Notes under the pieces: model-generated
Database searches by the model: none
What the model was told of the DNA's origin: nothing
Seen by the model: only the letters and a program-made list of their open reading frames with translations
Origin: Brachionus koreanus
Taxonomy: Eukaryota; Rotifera; Eurotatoria; Ploima; Brachionidae
Direction: 5' to 3'
Length of the DNA: 64,000 nucleotides
Assembly: GCA_016987375.1 (NCBI GenBank)
Contig: PJRA01000263.1
Location: 1,310,169-1,374,168, forward strand
Shown: positions 25,301 through 36,479 of the stretch, one piece after another
Layout: the number at the start of each line of letters is the position of its first letter
Numbering within the stretch: the stretch's first letter is position 1
Program-made: the position numbers and the translations under genes

Positions 25301-28300
25301 AATTTGAATTTTTAATTTACAAATTTATTAAGTAAATCAAATAATTTTTAAAATTACCATCTAAAATGAAAATTCATCTTTTAACTTTTTATTCTTTAGA
25401 AATTAAAAATAAATTTTTCAAATAAATTTAGTTAAAAATTTTGAGTGAAAATTAAAATTAAAAGTTTGAGCATTATGATTTACCAAAGTCTTTTTCTTGG
25501 ATGCCATTTTTTTGTGTTTTAACGTTAAACAAGACAAAATAAACTTAATCGTTTAGTTAATCGAAATTTTGACACTCCCTTTATCATCTCAGGATTGATT
25601 TGTAACGAAGTCTTATTTATCCTTATTAAAGTAGGATGAAGTTTAAGAATTAGATGAACACAAATACTCTGAAAAAATTTTGTTCTGAGACTTAGTAAAT
25701 TCAATAAAATAAAAAATTAAAAAAAAATCCTTGACTTTAAATTATTTTTGAGTATTTAAACTTAATATTGATAAGTAAATTCAAACATTTCAAATAAATT
25801 TTATCTAAAAGACCCCAAAGATTATCTGTGATAAAAAAGCAAAAATAAATTGCAATATCAAAATAAATACATGGACCAAATTTGATTTCATAGAATTAAG
25901 CAAATATATTATTTTATATTCATGATTTTTGGATTATTTTTTTTTAATTGCTTGTTTTTTTCTTGTATACACCTTTTTTCGCATATTTAAAAATATCCTA
26001 ATATTAAATACTCACGTATTTTTTTTATACCAAAATGATTGAAAAAACTAGTTAGTCTAGCATTTTAATATAATAAAAAAAATAAAAAATTTAAAATTTA
26101 TAAAAGTTTTATTCGTTGATTGTTTTCATCGGATTTCAGAAATCAGTTAGATAAAACTAGTAAATAGTTAAAATTATGATTTTTTTCCTAAGAATCTTTA
26201 CAAATACATGAAAAGATTTGATCTAAATTCGTGTTTTTACAGATGTACTATTAAAAATCTTTTTAAATTTATCTTTATAATTTTTTAAAATTTTTTAAGA
26301 CTTTTGAAAGAATTTGTTCATTTAATTTATGCGAAATTTAGACGAAATTTGAAAAAAATTAAAAATTTCTATACTTTTTAAAACTAAACTGATAAAAAAT
26401 ATGCTAACAAAAGTAATATAATTTTTAAACAAAAATTCTTTTGATAAAAAAATTTATGAAGAGAAGAGTTTTTAAGACTTATCTTAAAATTAGATCTTAA
26501 TTTTTGAGCAATCAAATAATAAAAAATTTTATATAGATTGTATAATTTTTTTTAATTAATATTTAAATTTTTGAATTTTAAAATGTTGCTTTGATTATCT
26601 TCAACTAAACATAAAAAAAAATAATGAGCTTTAAATATTTTTTGTAATTCAAAATTTATTTTTAGTCATAATTTTTAGAAAAATAGCTTAAAAAAAGGTT
26701 AAATGTATTGTGTTAAGGAAGAAAAATATAAATTAAAGAATGATGAAAATACTTTGTTTTATAAATTAATAAAAATAATATTTTTCTATGGTAATTCCTT
26801 TTTTGTTATGTATTTATTTAAATTATAATGAATCTAATCTGAATATGATTACTAATAAAAATTAAAGACTTATATATTTTTATAATTAATTTGTTAAAAA
26901 TGTAAAGAAAATTAAAATGAATATTTAATTTAGATTACTTGATAGAACTTGTGCTAATTCTTTAGTAATTTTTTTACTTTTAAAATTCCTATAAGAAAAA
27001 ATTAATTAGAGAAAACTTTTCTACCCTCCAATTTGTCACATTCAAAAAATTTAAATATGGTTTTTTTTTCTATGCTCTATTTTTAATTCAAACTAGTTGT
27101 GTCTGTTAGAACAATGTCGAGATTAGTTTGAAAAACTTTTAGGAATGCAAAAATATTATGTGGACTTCTATTTGAATCGAATACCAATCAAATTTTTCTA
27201 ACCTAGATAGCTAAAATTTCATTTTTAAATGAATTTATGTTTCAGTAGATCAATAAAAAGAAAAGCGTAAAATTTTTATTGAAATTTTTTGAATTATTAT
27301 TTTAAATAATTTCTTTTATGCAAATTAAAAATTAACTTCGATTTCTGTCTTGTTTAAATAATTAAGATGAAGATAATATTGGTATTATTCATCAAAAATT
27401 TCAAATAAAGATTATAATTAATGATTTAGTTAGAATCAAATAAGCTAAAAAATATACAATAAAGAACTAGGGCTGATCTTTCTAGCACGTTCCCTATTAG
27501 ATGACTAATCTTTTATCTAATTTTATTGATATTTAAAAAACATTATACTTCTAAGTGACTAATATAAAAAGAGAAAAAAAAATTTTTTTCAACAAATAAT
27601 ATCAAAAATAACAATAAGCAGCATTTATTAATTTTGTTTTATTAAAATAAACAAATAATTAAGCATTTTGTTAATAAAAAAGTCTATTTTAAAATAAAAT
27701 AGATGCAATGCAAACGAGTAATTGTTGCCTTGAACTCTAATATTTATTTTAATAGCTAAAAGAGCAATTTTTGGTTCAATAAAAACTTTATAAGCATTTT
27801 GTCATATTTAATGTATTAAATTTTGATTAAATCAAAGCATTTGTTGTGTTGAAGTTAGCTCAAGAAATTATTTAGTCATTTAATGGTAAATTAAATGGTA
27901 TGTCATTTAATGGTAGTGTTAATTAAGTTTCAGAAACACTGAAATAAAAAATGATTTAAAGCACTAGAAATCTCAAATAATGAATTAATTTTGAATAAAT
28001 TTTTCCTATTGTTTTTCTGTTAAAAAATCAAAATATCCTTTAATTTGAAAAATATATTTTTTAAAATTTTTAAATCAATTAGTTAGCATTTCACTAAATT
28101 CAATAAAATTTTAAGATTTCATTTTGATTTTTCAAAGCTAATCATTTATTCAATCTGTTTAATTATATTGTTCTTTTTAAATGAAAAATTCACTCTGGGC
28201 TGACAAATTCAGGATACTTAATAAACAAAATTTTTTATTATTAAAATTAAATCAACAAATACGTTACTTTATTTAATATAAAACAGTTTCAATTAAAAAT

Positions 28301-30826
28301 TTATTTTAATCAAAATTGATAGATAGATAAATAAATTTGCATTAAGACGAGTTAAAAAAAGAAAACTTAACGAAAAAATATAATCAATATATTTAAAAAT
28401 ACAGCAATCAGAAATAAAATCAAATTGTTCAAAAATCATTAATTTAAAAATCGACTATTTTTTTCAATCTTTATTTTCATTTTGTAATTTTCTCTAATTT
28501 TAAACATTACAGTATTGAGTATTTTTGAAAAATTTTATTCTAAGCAACTTGAAAACTTAAAAAATACACTTAAAAATAATAATTGATCAGAAAAATATCT
28601 TAATATTTTATCAAAATAATTATTAAGATTGAAAATATCCAATCGATTTTAAATTAATAATTATTTTTTAGCAATAAAATATGTCTTGATTTTTTTTTTT
28701 CCTTTTAAAATTATTTTTTATTTCACTTATCTTATTGTTTATTTTTGTCCCAATTTTATAATATTCATACCAATTTTGTCTTTGTACACGAATCTAATTC
28801 TCTGCGTGTCTTGCTACCATAATTGTCTTCCTAGTAAGACATCTTGGCAAGACAAACTTTGTGTAATTTGATAAATTTGTTACAACTAGTTTAAGACTAA
28901 AATAAAAAATTTTTTTTCATTACTTAAATTTTTGTTTGGTTGTTTGTCATGAAATTCAAAATGGTTTGATTTGAAAAACTAACTATCAGACTTAATATTT
29001 TAAAAATCTACTTATTTATTAATTTATTTATTTGTTTTCTGTTCGAGCATAAGCTCCTACAGATAAAAAAGAAAAGTAAAAATTGAAAAATTAAAAGAAC
29101 AAACGTTTAAAATATTTTAAATTTGAATAAGAATTGTTCGTTTAATACAGAAGAAATTATTATTAAAATGAGAGACAAAAATAATAATTAAAGAATTGAC
29201 TTTTAAGGCTATTGAAGGTATTGTGAAAATAAGTAAAACAAATAATGTATCGAAAAAGAAAAGAATAACATGGAAATAATTTTAAGAATCAGATAAAATT
29301 TTGTATTTTTAAATAGCAGCTACATAGAGGAGTAGGATTTGCAATAAATCTAGAATCGAATTAAACCAACAATTTTCTTATCTATAGCATATTTAATGAA
29401 TATCGTTTGTCTTGATTTATTTAATTAATTAAGGTTAATTGAATTTTTTGACTCTTGGGACAATAAATGAGATATTTTTAATAATAATAATAATAATAAA
29501 AGTTAATATTCTACGGTCAAAAAAACTAGTTTAAAACTAAAACTAAAATTCTTTATTTATCTTTTCAATGAAATCACTTATATCCTGCTTTTTTTCAATT
29601 TTATTAAATCTCTAATGCTTAGTTAAAAGCAGCAGACAAAAATATAATGAATGAGAATCTAAGTTTAAAAATAATAAAGCATTGATTCAAGCAATAATTA
29701 ATTAATAAAAAATATTTACTTGTTTTGTTTTTGAATTAATCGCTTTTGACGAAGAGTAAATGATGTACTGAGGCGAAACTTTATGATTCTTATTTTTGAC
29801 GGGATTAATAGGCGCATATGCAGGCTCATATTCCAATTCGGATGACTCAATAGAGACATTATTAACAATTTTTTCCTTGTTGTTCAAGTGAAATGTAGAC
29901 GTGAGAACTGGTGGTGGCATAGAACTAGGATCTAATTCCTTGCGACTTTTTTTAAGCTGTTGATAGGCAATTTTTTTAGCTGATATGGGAACCTTTTGCT
30001 TACAACCTATATTATTAGTGCTACGAATTTTTCTCGAGGACTTGGGTATTTTAAAATCAATAACATTTTCTTCTGTATCTTCAGTGTCCTCAGTGTCTGT
30101 TTCAATATCTTCAATTTCATAAAATTCAACATATTCACTGTTAGTAACTGCCTGAGGCACTGAACGAACAGCTCTCTTGGGTTTTCTAGAATAAACTCTT
30201 GCTTTATGATGATGAAGATGTTGATGGTGATGATGCCTACGCCTTCTTCCAGAACTACCATTTGTTCCATAGTAAAATTCTAGATCACTTTCATCTTCGT
30301 CGTCTTCAGTTGTCTTTGTATTTGAGGTCAAATCGGGTCCGAATCCAGAGGAGGATGCGGTCGACTGCGACGAATGAGTGGTGTTCATTTTTCGTCTTGA
30401 TCTGCTTTTTTTCCTAGACGATCCTGGATAAAAATGAGGAGCTATACCAATAGTTGTCGCTTTATATCCAGTTGCCCTGGGCTTTTTTATTTTGTAAACT
30501 TTTGGAGATATTTTAAGCTTGGTAACTTGGATAACAAGTTTGTTCTTTGACATGCCGACTAGTCGAACCACCTGATCATGATCGTAGTCGGTTACTTTTT
30601 TATTATTTATTGCAATAACAACGTCACCTTCCTGAAGCCCGGCCTGATCAGCTATTGAGCCTTTGCGTACCGTACCGATTACGCACGGACGATCACCCTT
30701 CAAATCGAAGCCGAATCCTGAATTTATACTTGCTCGCACCAACTCATATGTTACTAAATTTTCATAGTGATCTTGAGAAATAGGCAATTCTGATAATGAT
30801 GATGTGGTGTCCTGTGAATAGTTCAT
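7376..30826 (-). CDS. RGS12: Regulator of G-protein signalling 12 (PDZ-PTB-RGS-RBD-RBD-GoLoco), 12 coding exons
   Basis: Exons in order: 30826-29720, 24367-23665, 16204-15297, 14057-13863, 13809-13317, 12078-11968, 11910-11684, 11631-11431, 8527-8437, 8387-8278, 8219-8117, 7968-7376. All junctions are GT..AG, phases agree, total 1613 residues. Exon 1 has a PDZ domain (SGFGFDLKG carboxylate loop) and a His-rich run. Exon 2 has a PTB domain (LSFNLYYIGSIFIPYD). Exon 3 is a long polar linker. Exons 4-5 form the RGS box (GRVAKWATGFEKLLED, EYSEENIDFW, INVDNKTR, DSYSRFLKS), keeping the Asn, Asp and Arg that contact G-alpha switches. Exons 7 and 8-9 carry tandem Ras-binding domains. Exon 12 opens with a GoLoco motif, LEDQRGRID, whose Arg inserts at the nucleotide of G-alpha-i. 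Known role: GAP for G-alpha-i/o, GDP-dissociation inhibitor and Ras/MAPK scaffold. The start is the first ATG of exon 1; a 5' UTR intron is possible. Confidence 0.85.
8528..11430. other. RGS12 intron 8: contents
   Basis: About 2.9 kb. It holds the sequence whose decayed copy is at 847-1060 (8528-8670), a LINE 3' end (9572-10062), the segment resembling 1305-1395 (10316-10466) and a perfect 13-bp-stem hairpin (10819-10851). That hairpin's first half also matches the LINE end around 9968-9985. The rest is A/T-rich with no coding sign. Confidence 0.5.
9572..10062 (+). mobile_element. LINE (non-LTR) 3' end with ACT-rich tail
   Basis: An open frame from about 9572 to 9982 encodes the conserved C-terminal region of CR1/jockey-like ORF2 proteins: VQRRATKIINSLRD, YEERLSLLGLMSIEQRRLRG, DLIQMFKIIN, FLTNRAVELWNKLP. 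The frame is intact for about 136 codons and ends at a stop. After it comes a short 3' UTR and an (ACT)n-like tail at 10030-10062, as expected at the 3' end of a target-primed insertion. Everything upstream (endonuclease, RT) is missing, so this is a 5'-truncated copy. It lies antisense in RGS12 intron 8. Confidence 0.8.
12079..13316. other. RGS12 intron 5
   Basis: About 1.2 kb of A/T-rich sequence between the RGS-box exon and the small linker exon. I see no repeats or coding sign, and no counterpart of the 21-nt micro-exon proposed in the paralogue. Confidence 0.4.
14058..15296. other. RGS12 intron 3
   Basis: A/T-rich. It contains an AGAAGCAACAAA motif (about 14774) that recurs at about 44152 in similar context, which hints at an old dispersed repeat. 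No coding potential recognised. Confidence 0.35.
17316..18150. mobile_element. 835-bp foldback element in RGS12 intron
   Basis: Two arms of about 150 bp in inverted orientation. The left arm (17316-17478) contains GCAGCCTCATAGTCTAAAAT and AAAGGTGCCTGCGC. The right arm (18004-18150) carries the reverse complements. The arms differ at a few sites. The intervening 520 bp has no open frame. This is a non-autonomous DNA transposon or foldback, distinct in sequence from the one in DUS1L. No clear target duplication seen. Confidence 0.7.
19725..20360 (+). mobile_element. Decayed LINE ORF2 C-terminal fragment
   Basis: Pieces in shifting frames: YLGVFFTNS near 19737, VLRRVTMLIDFTRKKPFED near 19830-19890, TKLVPKIRGLNYDSRLAD near 20144-20198 and ERGDLIQFYKIHKNYKSC near 20222-20276. 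In order, these are the post-RT blocks of a CR1/jockey-like ORF2 (compare QRRATK...LRGDLI at 9600-9700). Several stops and frameshifts separate them, so the copy is dead. Plus strand, antisense in the RGS12 intron. Confidence 0.65.
21480..22525 (+). mobile_element. Internally deleted LINE (endonuclease/linker joined to 3' end)
   Basis: The first part (about 21480-21660) reads LNLVSDNFLYQNVSCP and STLDLVF, the C-terminal end of a LINE endonuclease. Then 21737-22255 is open for 172 codons with PPWMNSNLRLLLRLKYKVWL and AKRNPKLVFKYLNSKISIKP, the linker before the RT. The RT itself is missing: after a short patch of GAAGTACAAG repeats (22236-22282), 22283-22465 reads RGHPYKIKRE...RYHFFTNRVVNGWNKL and stops, followed by AATAAA and an ACTACT tail (to 22525). 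So this copy lost its whole RT domain by internal deletion. Confidence 0.7.
24368..29719. other. RGS12 intron 1 (5.4 kb): contents
   Basis: A/T-rich sequence between the PDZ and PTB exons. The only item I recognise is a hAT transposase scrap at 25101-25217; there is also a short (AAT)n run at 29481-29499. No other coding sign seen. Confidence 0.45.
25101..25217 (+). mobile_element. hAT transposase dimerisation-domain fragment
   Basis: Reads LEMLASPNSVPSEKTFSVAG then SLSPKSVKN before a stop. This matches the conserved hAT C-terminal block (typically ASSAPSER-FS-AG...R-L-P--V). About 39 codons survive with nothing recognisable around them, so it is a relic, antisense to RGS12. Confidence 0.65.
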
Positions 30827-31384
30827 TTTGTTTACTCTAACCAACCTGTGGTTATTTAATTCATTTCAAAATTATTTAAATCTATTATAGAACAAGTACT
30901 TGAAATCTAATTAAAATTTTTTTGTATTTTTTGTCTTCATTTAGCACAATCTCGCATAGTGTTTTATTTTATTATTGAAAACATTTTTTTTGTAACTCAA
31001 TCAAGCAACAATAAAGTATATAATGGTCTAGGTTAAGCAAAGAAACTTTATTTTTTGCTTTGCAGCAATTATCATGCTTGACCAATATAATATTTTTGCT
31101 TCTTGATTTTAAAAATAAGAAATAAAACTTTAAGCAAAACGCTAAATATTTAATTTGTTTTTTCATATATTTAAATTTAAAAAAATTATTAAAAAATTTT
31201 GCGCAAAAATCTAAAAAACCATGATAATTTTGGTTAATCACCAGTGCACCAAGAAAAAATAAACAATTCAAATATGTACTCACTAACAAGCTTCAAATAT
31301 GGTATATAATCTAAACTTTTAATTTAGATACGCTCATTTCCAATAAACAAAAAGAAAACAGTACAAATCAAATTGACTTATAAA

Positions 31385-31600
31385 CTAGGAACAATGCGAC
31401 CTCCCACAAAGATCTGTATTAGGACCTTATTAGGACTTTCATTATCTACACCAATGACATAACAGATTGCACCAAAAACCAGATGATAATTTTTTGACAT
31501 ACAACCAAAAATGCAATTAACGAATACTCAGACAAGTAGTTGATGAGACTTAAAACATCGACATGCAAAGTAATGCATATCAGAAAAAATAATTCATGCA
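31385..31600 (+). mobile_element. Reverse transcriptase fragment (QGSVLGP block)
   Basis: Reads DLPQRSVLGP, then after a frameshift TFIIYTNDITDC, the RT block that is normally PQGSVLGPLLF-IYINDI. Further on, TCKVMHIRKNNSC resembles the KCKVMHIG block seen downstream of the YADD box. Stops and frameshifts make it non-functional. Confidence 0.65.
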
Positions 31601-32936
31601 TGTATTTTTTCAGACACAGTATAATCATTTTAAGAGAATTTAAGGTTTAAATTTCTTATACTGCTTTTTTACTAAAACGGAATTATACAATTTTAACAGA
31701 ATTAAAAGGGAATATAGTCTCATTTAACAAAATTTAACACTAAAAAGCCCGGCTGATTTTTAATGAAAATTTATTCATTATTTTCTAGAGAATTAAAATT
31801 TGTATTTTTAGCTAATAAAAACCATTTTTTGAAATTTTATTAATATTTGATAAAATTTAAGTTTCAATTTTTCAAAAAGGGGTCTACAGAACTTCTCGGG
31901 CATTCTAGTGTTAAAAAATTGGTCTTAATAAAACAAAATTAATGGCAGTTTTTTGCAGCCGAAAAAAAATAATAAAACAGTAGTTGTTCCAATAGCAAAA
32001 ATTCAAGCATGCTGACCGCTCAAAAACAGGAGTGAGATAATTCTATATCAACTGTTGAATATCCCTTTAAAACTCTAAATCAAAAATGAATGCAAAAGAA
32101 AAAATAGCCTGAAAATGAAATAATAGAGTGAAGCCGCTAGAACCTGCATAAAATCTGCAAGATTCAATATGTTGAAAGATATGTATCAGTATACAAAATA
32201 TTAAATTTCATAATTGTTTAAGTATAATTGCTGAGTTGGGTGAAAGTAATATTTATCCCAGTATTTCTAAGTCACAAAAAATCTAATTAAGAGAGCTAGT
32301 TATTAATCATTAATTGATTAGAAAGATATACGAAAAATAAGATAACTAAGACAGGATTATTTATTGAAAAAAGAAGAATTGAATTTTTAAACCAAATATA
32401 CCACCAGAATTTCGTTCTATCAAAATTTATTAATATTTTTTTTTATTACAACTATTATTGGTGAATCCCCAGGTTGGTTTGAATGGCTTACACCTTAGTT
32501 TAAACCCAATTGCTACTTAAAATTGAATATCAAATTTTATAATTGTTTATTTTAAATTGGTGAGTTTGTTTAAAGTATTCATAAATGTTTCAAAGATAAA
32601 TATATTTTTATCTTTAATGATAAAATGCAAAAAATTTGAAAATTAGATAAAAATCATAGTGTCCGAAATTAACTTGTCACTCAATTATATATCAGTTACT
32701 ATCATTTTTTTGTCCCTTTCTTTTATTGAAAGTGTATTGTAAGTGAATTGAGATATTATCAGAAACAAAACTTGGTCAAATTTCATTCATAAAATAGGCA
32801 AAAATCCAAAATCTTTAAGATAAACAAATTTAGAAAATCTAAATCAAATTACAAAATTAATAAATTTGAGTAAAAAAAAAGAATTTTTGATTCAGTTTAT
32901 AAATTTCACAATGATTATTTTAACAATAAACAGAAT

Positions 32937-33240
32937 ATGAAATTTGTTGGAATTACACTATCCGAACTAAAAAAAGCTATTAATAAAACCAAAGATCATT
33001 CGGCTATGTTATTTAATATTTGCTTAAAATATGATTTTTTTCCTGAAGCCTGGAAGATCGCCAAAATTTTAATGCTTTTGAAAAAAAAAGAGTTTCATCT
33101 CTAATAACTATCGTCCAATAAGTGTAACTAATTGTTTTGGAAAATTACTTGAAAGAAAAGTTAACTATTGACTTTATTCATATGTTGAAAATAATGAAAT
33201 TTTAGCAAGTTAACAAATTAGCTTATATCAGAAAATTTAA
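32937..33240 (+). mobile_element. Reverse transcriptase fragment (early RT blocks)
   Basis: Reads LSELKKAINKTKDHSAML, FFPEAWKIAKILMLLKK and, after a frameshift, NNYRPISVTNCFGKLLERKV: the first conserved blocks of a LINE reverse transcriptase. The usual stretch between KTK and the block before FPEAWK is shortened. Dead copy. Confidence 0.75.
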
Positions 33241-33749
33241 GATGATGTAATGTTACTAATTAATTTTACATGATCATTTTTAGAATTGTTTACACAAAAC
33301 ATGTTTTAATTTTTTTTTTCAATTTAATAAAGAATTCCGGCTATGTAAATTTTAAATTTAAACTTTTAAATAGAGATCGTTTACTGTCCTTTAAGTAAAA
33401 TAGATTTTAATTTATTTTAAAAAGACAAATTTTTGAATAAAAGTAAGTAGACAATGTATAATCTCTAAGCAGACTTATTCTTAAGTCACAAGTCTAAAAT
33501 CAACTCAAATGATTACTTTTACTTAATTTTTGTGACTTAGACTTAAAACTGTGACTTATAAACAAGTCTAAGCTAATGTATCTAAGCCGGTTGTCAACTT
33601 ATTTCAGAAATCTAAGTGCTTCTTTTCGATTAGTTTTAATTCAAAGATTTCAAATGCGATCAATTAAATTAAAAATTAATTTAAAATTTTATTTGAAAAT
33701 AAAATTATAAGTTTTTTAGTTAAAGTTTATGCTTTTAATTATTTCTAAA

Positions 33750-34508
33750 TTATAATGAACCCATGAAAAGTCTGGAAAAAAAGTCAATTAATACTCTAAA
33801 TATAATGTTAAAAAAATTGCTCGAAGGAGCTTCCGGTTTTGTCATTGGAGTGAATGGATTCGTATTATTCATTGAACTATCAGCAAATATTACTGTATTC
33901 ATAGATGAACCTCTGTTTGAGTGGTAGCTGAAACTGCCTTAATTTATTTTTTCAAAATTATCAAACAAAATAATCAAAATTTACTATACCTTGACCATAT
34001 GCTACTACAAAATGCAATGGAGTAATTGAATCAAATCCAAAGTATCCTCCAAGGCTGTTGAAATTTTCTCTAGTGAAAGAGCAAGTCAAATTTCCATTAA
34101 CAACGCTCAAATTAGAGTTCGATAAGCCCAGCATAGGTTCAAAAGAACTGAACAAGGGTGAAATAAATCCTATGTTTAAGTGATGAGAAATTGAATTTTC
34201 ACTCTGAGTGTTCACGCAAACAACAGCATTAGTTCCACTCTAGAAATTTGAGAATTGCTCTTATACATAAAAATTACAATTAACCAAATTTTTACCATTT
34301 TTCGCTCCGAATTTACTCCTAAAGCAATCCATGCATCGGACGGATCAATTTGTCCATTAAAATTTGAAGTTATTGTAAAATATGTTTGCATTCCATTATT
34401 TGACCAAGTTATATAAGAATTGAGTAATGACATTGAACCTGATGGCATGATATTCTGTCCATAGCAAAAGCTTGCTATCAAAAAAACTAATAAAATTTCT
34501 GTTCTCAT
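33750..34508 (-). CDS. Secreted DOMON-domain protein, three exons
   Basis: Exons 34508-34296, 34239-33990 and 33937-33750 join in phase to give 216 residues. Residues 1-18 are a signal peptide (MRTEILLVFLIASFCYGQ). A DOMON fold follows: ITWSNNGMQTYFTI, the AWIALGVNSERKM strand pair with its Met (a haem ligand in cytochrome-type DOMONs), LTCSFTREN, then HFVVAYGQG and YHSNRGSS, the usual C-terminal DOMON strands. It resembles the DOMON part of FRRS1-type ferric reductases but has no cytochrome b561 helices. The 40-residue tail is Ser/Thr/Pro/Asn-rich and ends in a mildly hydrophobic stretch (NIIFRVLIDFF). Extracellular haem or sugar binding is possible, but the ligand is unknown. A further 3' exon cannot be excluded. 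Confidence 0.72.
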
Positions 34509-36479
34509 TTTATGATATTCTAAAAGAATTTTGTTTTTATTTAAAGCAGAAATTTTGAGAAATTCATGATTTCTCGAAAGAACTAATTTACCTGTTATAT
34601 ATTAAAATTAAAAGAATTTTCTAAAATCCATGAAGGATTTATTTGAGACGCTAAATATACCTTTACAAAATAATGATTTCTTTTTAAAAATAAAAAAAGT
34701 AAACAATTCTAAAAATGATCATGAAAAATATTGAGTTCTTATATCTTATTTTTAGAATTCTACTATTTCATGAAATAACTAAATGATTTTTTTAAAATTA
34801 AATAAAGTTTTTTAGCAAAATTTTTTATTTTAGACGACATCAAGAAAATAAATATTCATTAAGTTCATCAAGTTTTTAAATTATCATCGTTCAATTTTTT
34901 TTAAAACATCAAAGGTATATAAATGAAAAGAAAATTAATAAAAAAATATAAAAATCGAATTTTAACTACCATAAACCTTTTCCAAATTCGAAAGAATTGG
35001 ATAATCCAAATTTAAAATTTCAATTTTGATAAATAAAAAACTTGCAGTTTTTGGTTTGTAAACTAGCTAAAAATTAGTCGACTATTTTTCTGGTATGCTT
35101 ATTTTTGCTTAAAATAAACTGAGTATACCATCATGGTCTGGTTTGGGACAATCAATAATTTAAATTAATACAAATTTCACTTGATTATGATATTATACTT
35201 GAAGTTTTACTTAACTCTAAAAAATTGATTCATCCAAGTTTTATTATAATATAAATAATCATTTGAATAAATTTTTTACATTGTTTCTAAAATAGCTTAT
35301 TATTCATATAAATGTCTGACTTATTTCGATTGATAAGCTTTAAAATCACATCAACAGACATTGAAAAAGAGACTAGTGATTGATTTTAATCACATCTAAA
35401 TTGATCTTACTATTAAAGACTTAAAGGGTAAAAGATTAATAAACAAGTTTTGTGGAAAACTAGTTTAAAAATATGCAATTTTTATTTGAATATTTAAAAA
35501 TTTAATAATAATTTTGTTTGAATATTTAGGGGTCAATTTAAATTTAAATTTTAAATTTTTTTTTTAAATAGCTTTTATATCTATTTAAATCACCTATTCG
35601 CAAACTAGAATTCTTCAAAAATGTGACGAAGATTTCGATTTAGTGAGGATTATTTTCTTTAGATTTTTAACAATTAAATTATTCTAGAGTTTTTTTTTAA
35701 TTGCATCATTTTATATTCATTAAAGCTTAGAAATTAATTGATTTATTTATCCAAAATTCTAAATAAATGATAGACAAAATGAGTGGTGTAAACAAAGACT
35801 CAATTAAATAGTTAGGGATTGGTCCCGAGTTATTTTCAGTGACGAATCCAATTGTGGTCTTTAATTGTAAGTCAAGAGTAATAATAAAAAGGTTTTAAAA
35901 TGAAAAATTTCATCCGAAATTTTGTATTCCAAGGTTACAAAACGGTGGAGGTTCAACTGGTATCTGAAGATGCATTTCTTACACTGGTATATGCAATATT
36001 TATATCAGTTTGTCTACTTCAACACCTTGCAAAGTAATCTTTTACCATTTGCTGAACTTCTACTTGATATTTTAATTGAGATGATGATCGTCAATTAGTC
36101 CGTATGGTAAAAAAAACATTTAAGAATAATATTTATTCAGTAAACGCTGCGAGGGTGATGTAAAGAAGAAAAATTAATAAAACAGAATAAATAAAAGTAA
36201 AGTTTTGTCTTTCTAACAAAATTTAAAATTTTAAATAGAGTGTTTTCATAATTATGTTCATAATTTGTCTAGTTACATGATTTGGTTGAATTAAAAGAAC
36301 TACTAGAAACAATTTTTCAAATTCGATTATTAAAAACAAGTTTAATTACTTAATTAAAAAATTATTTTTAAAGCTATTGAAAGATTCATAATTTATTTTA
36401 AAAAAATTTTTTTTTTAAATTCATTAATTTGAAAAATCAGAAAAAAATTTTTTTATTTATTTAATTTCAAGGGAAAAAA
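34509..36479. other. Spacer between the glucosidase and DOMON genes
   Basis: A/T-rich. It contains a decayed Tc1-type transposase at about 35815-36105 and presumably the promoter of the DOMON gene. Nothing else recognised. Confidence 0.4.
35815..36105 (+). pseudogene. Tc1-like transposase remnant
   Basis: Reads DWSRVIFSDESNCGL, the first catalytic-Asp block of Tc1 transposases (W--V-FSDES-F). After a stop it continues in another frame with FHPKFCIPRLQNGGGSTG, the R-Q-GGGS block. Several stops and frameshifts follow before the second Asp region. It is a short dead fragment; no terminal repeats were found. Confidence 0.7.

Larger units (their letters stand above)
30827..33749. other. RGS12 upstream region and spacer to the DOMON gene
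   Basis: It should contain the RGS12 promoter near 30.9 kb; no TATA box or CpG island stands out. Two RT scraps (31385-31600, 32937-33240) and GACTTA-rich low-complexity DNA (33460-33600) are the only things recognised. Confidence 0.4.

Noticed and set aside
30007..30417. Open frames overlapping the RGS12 PDZ exon in other frames
   Set aside because: Shadows of the real exon, caused by its His/Arg/Asp-rich codons; no independent features.
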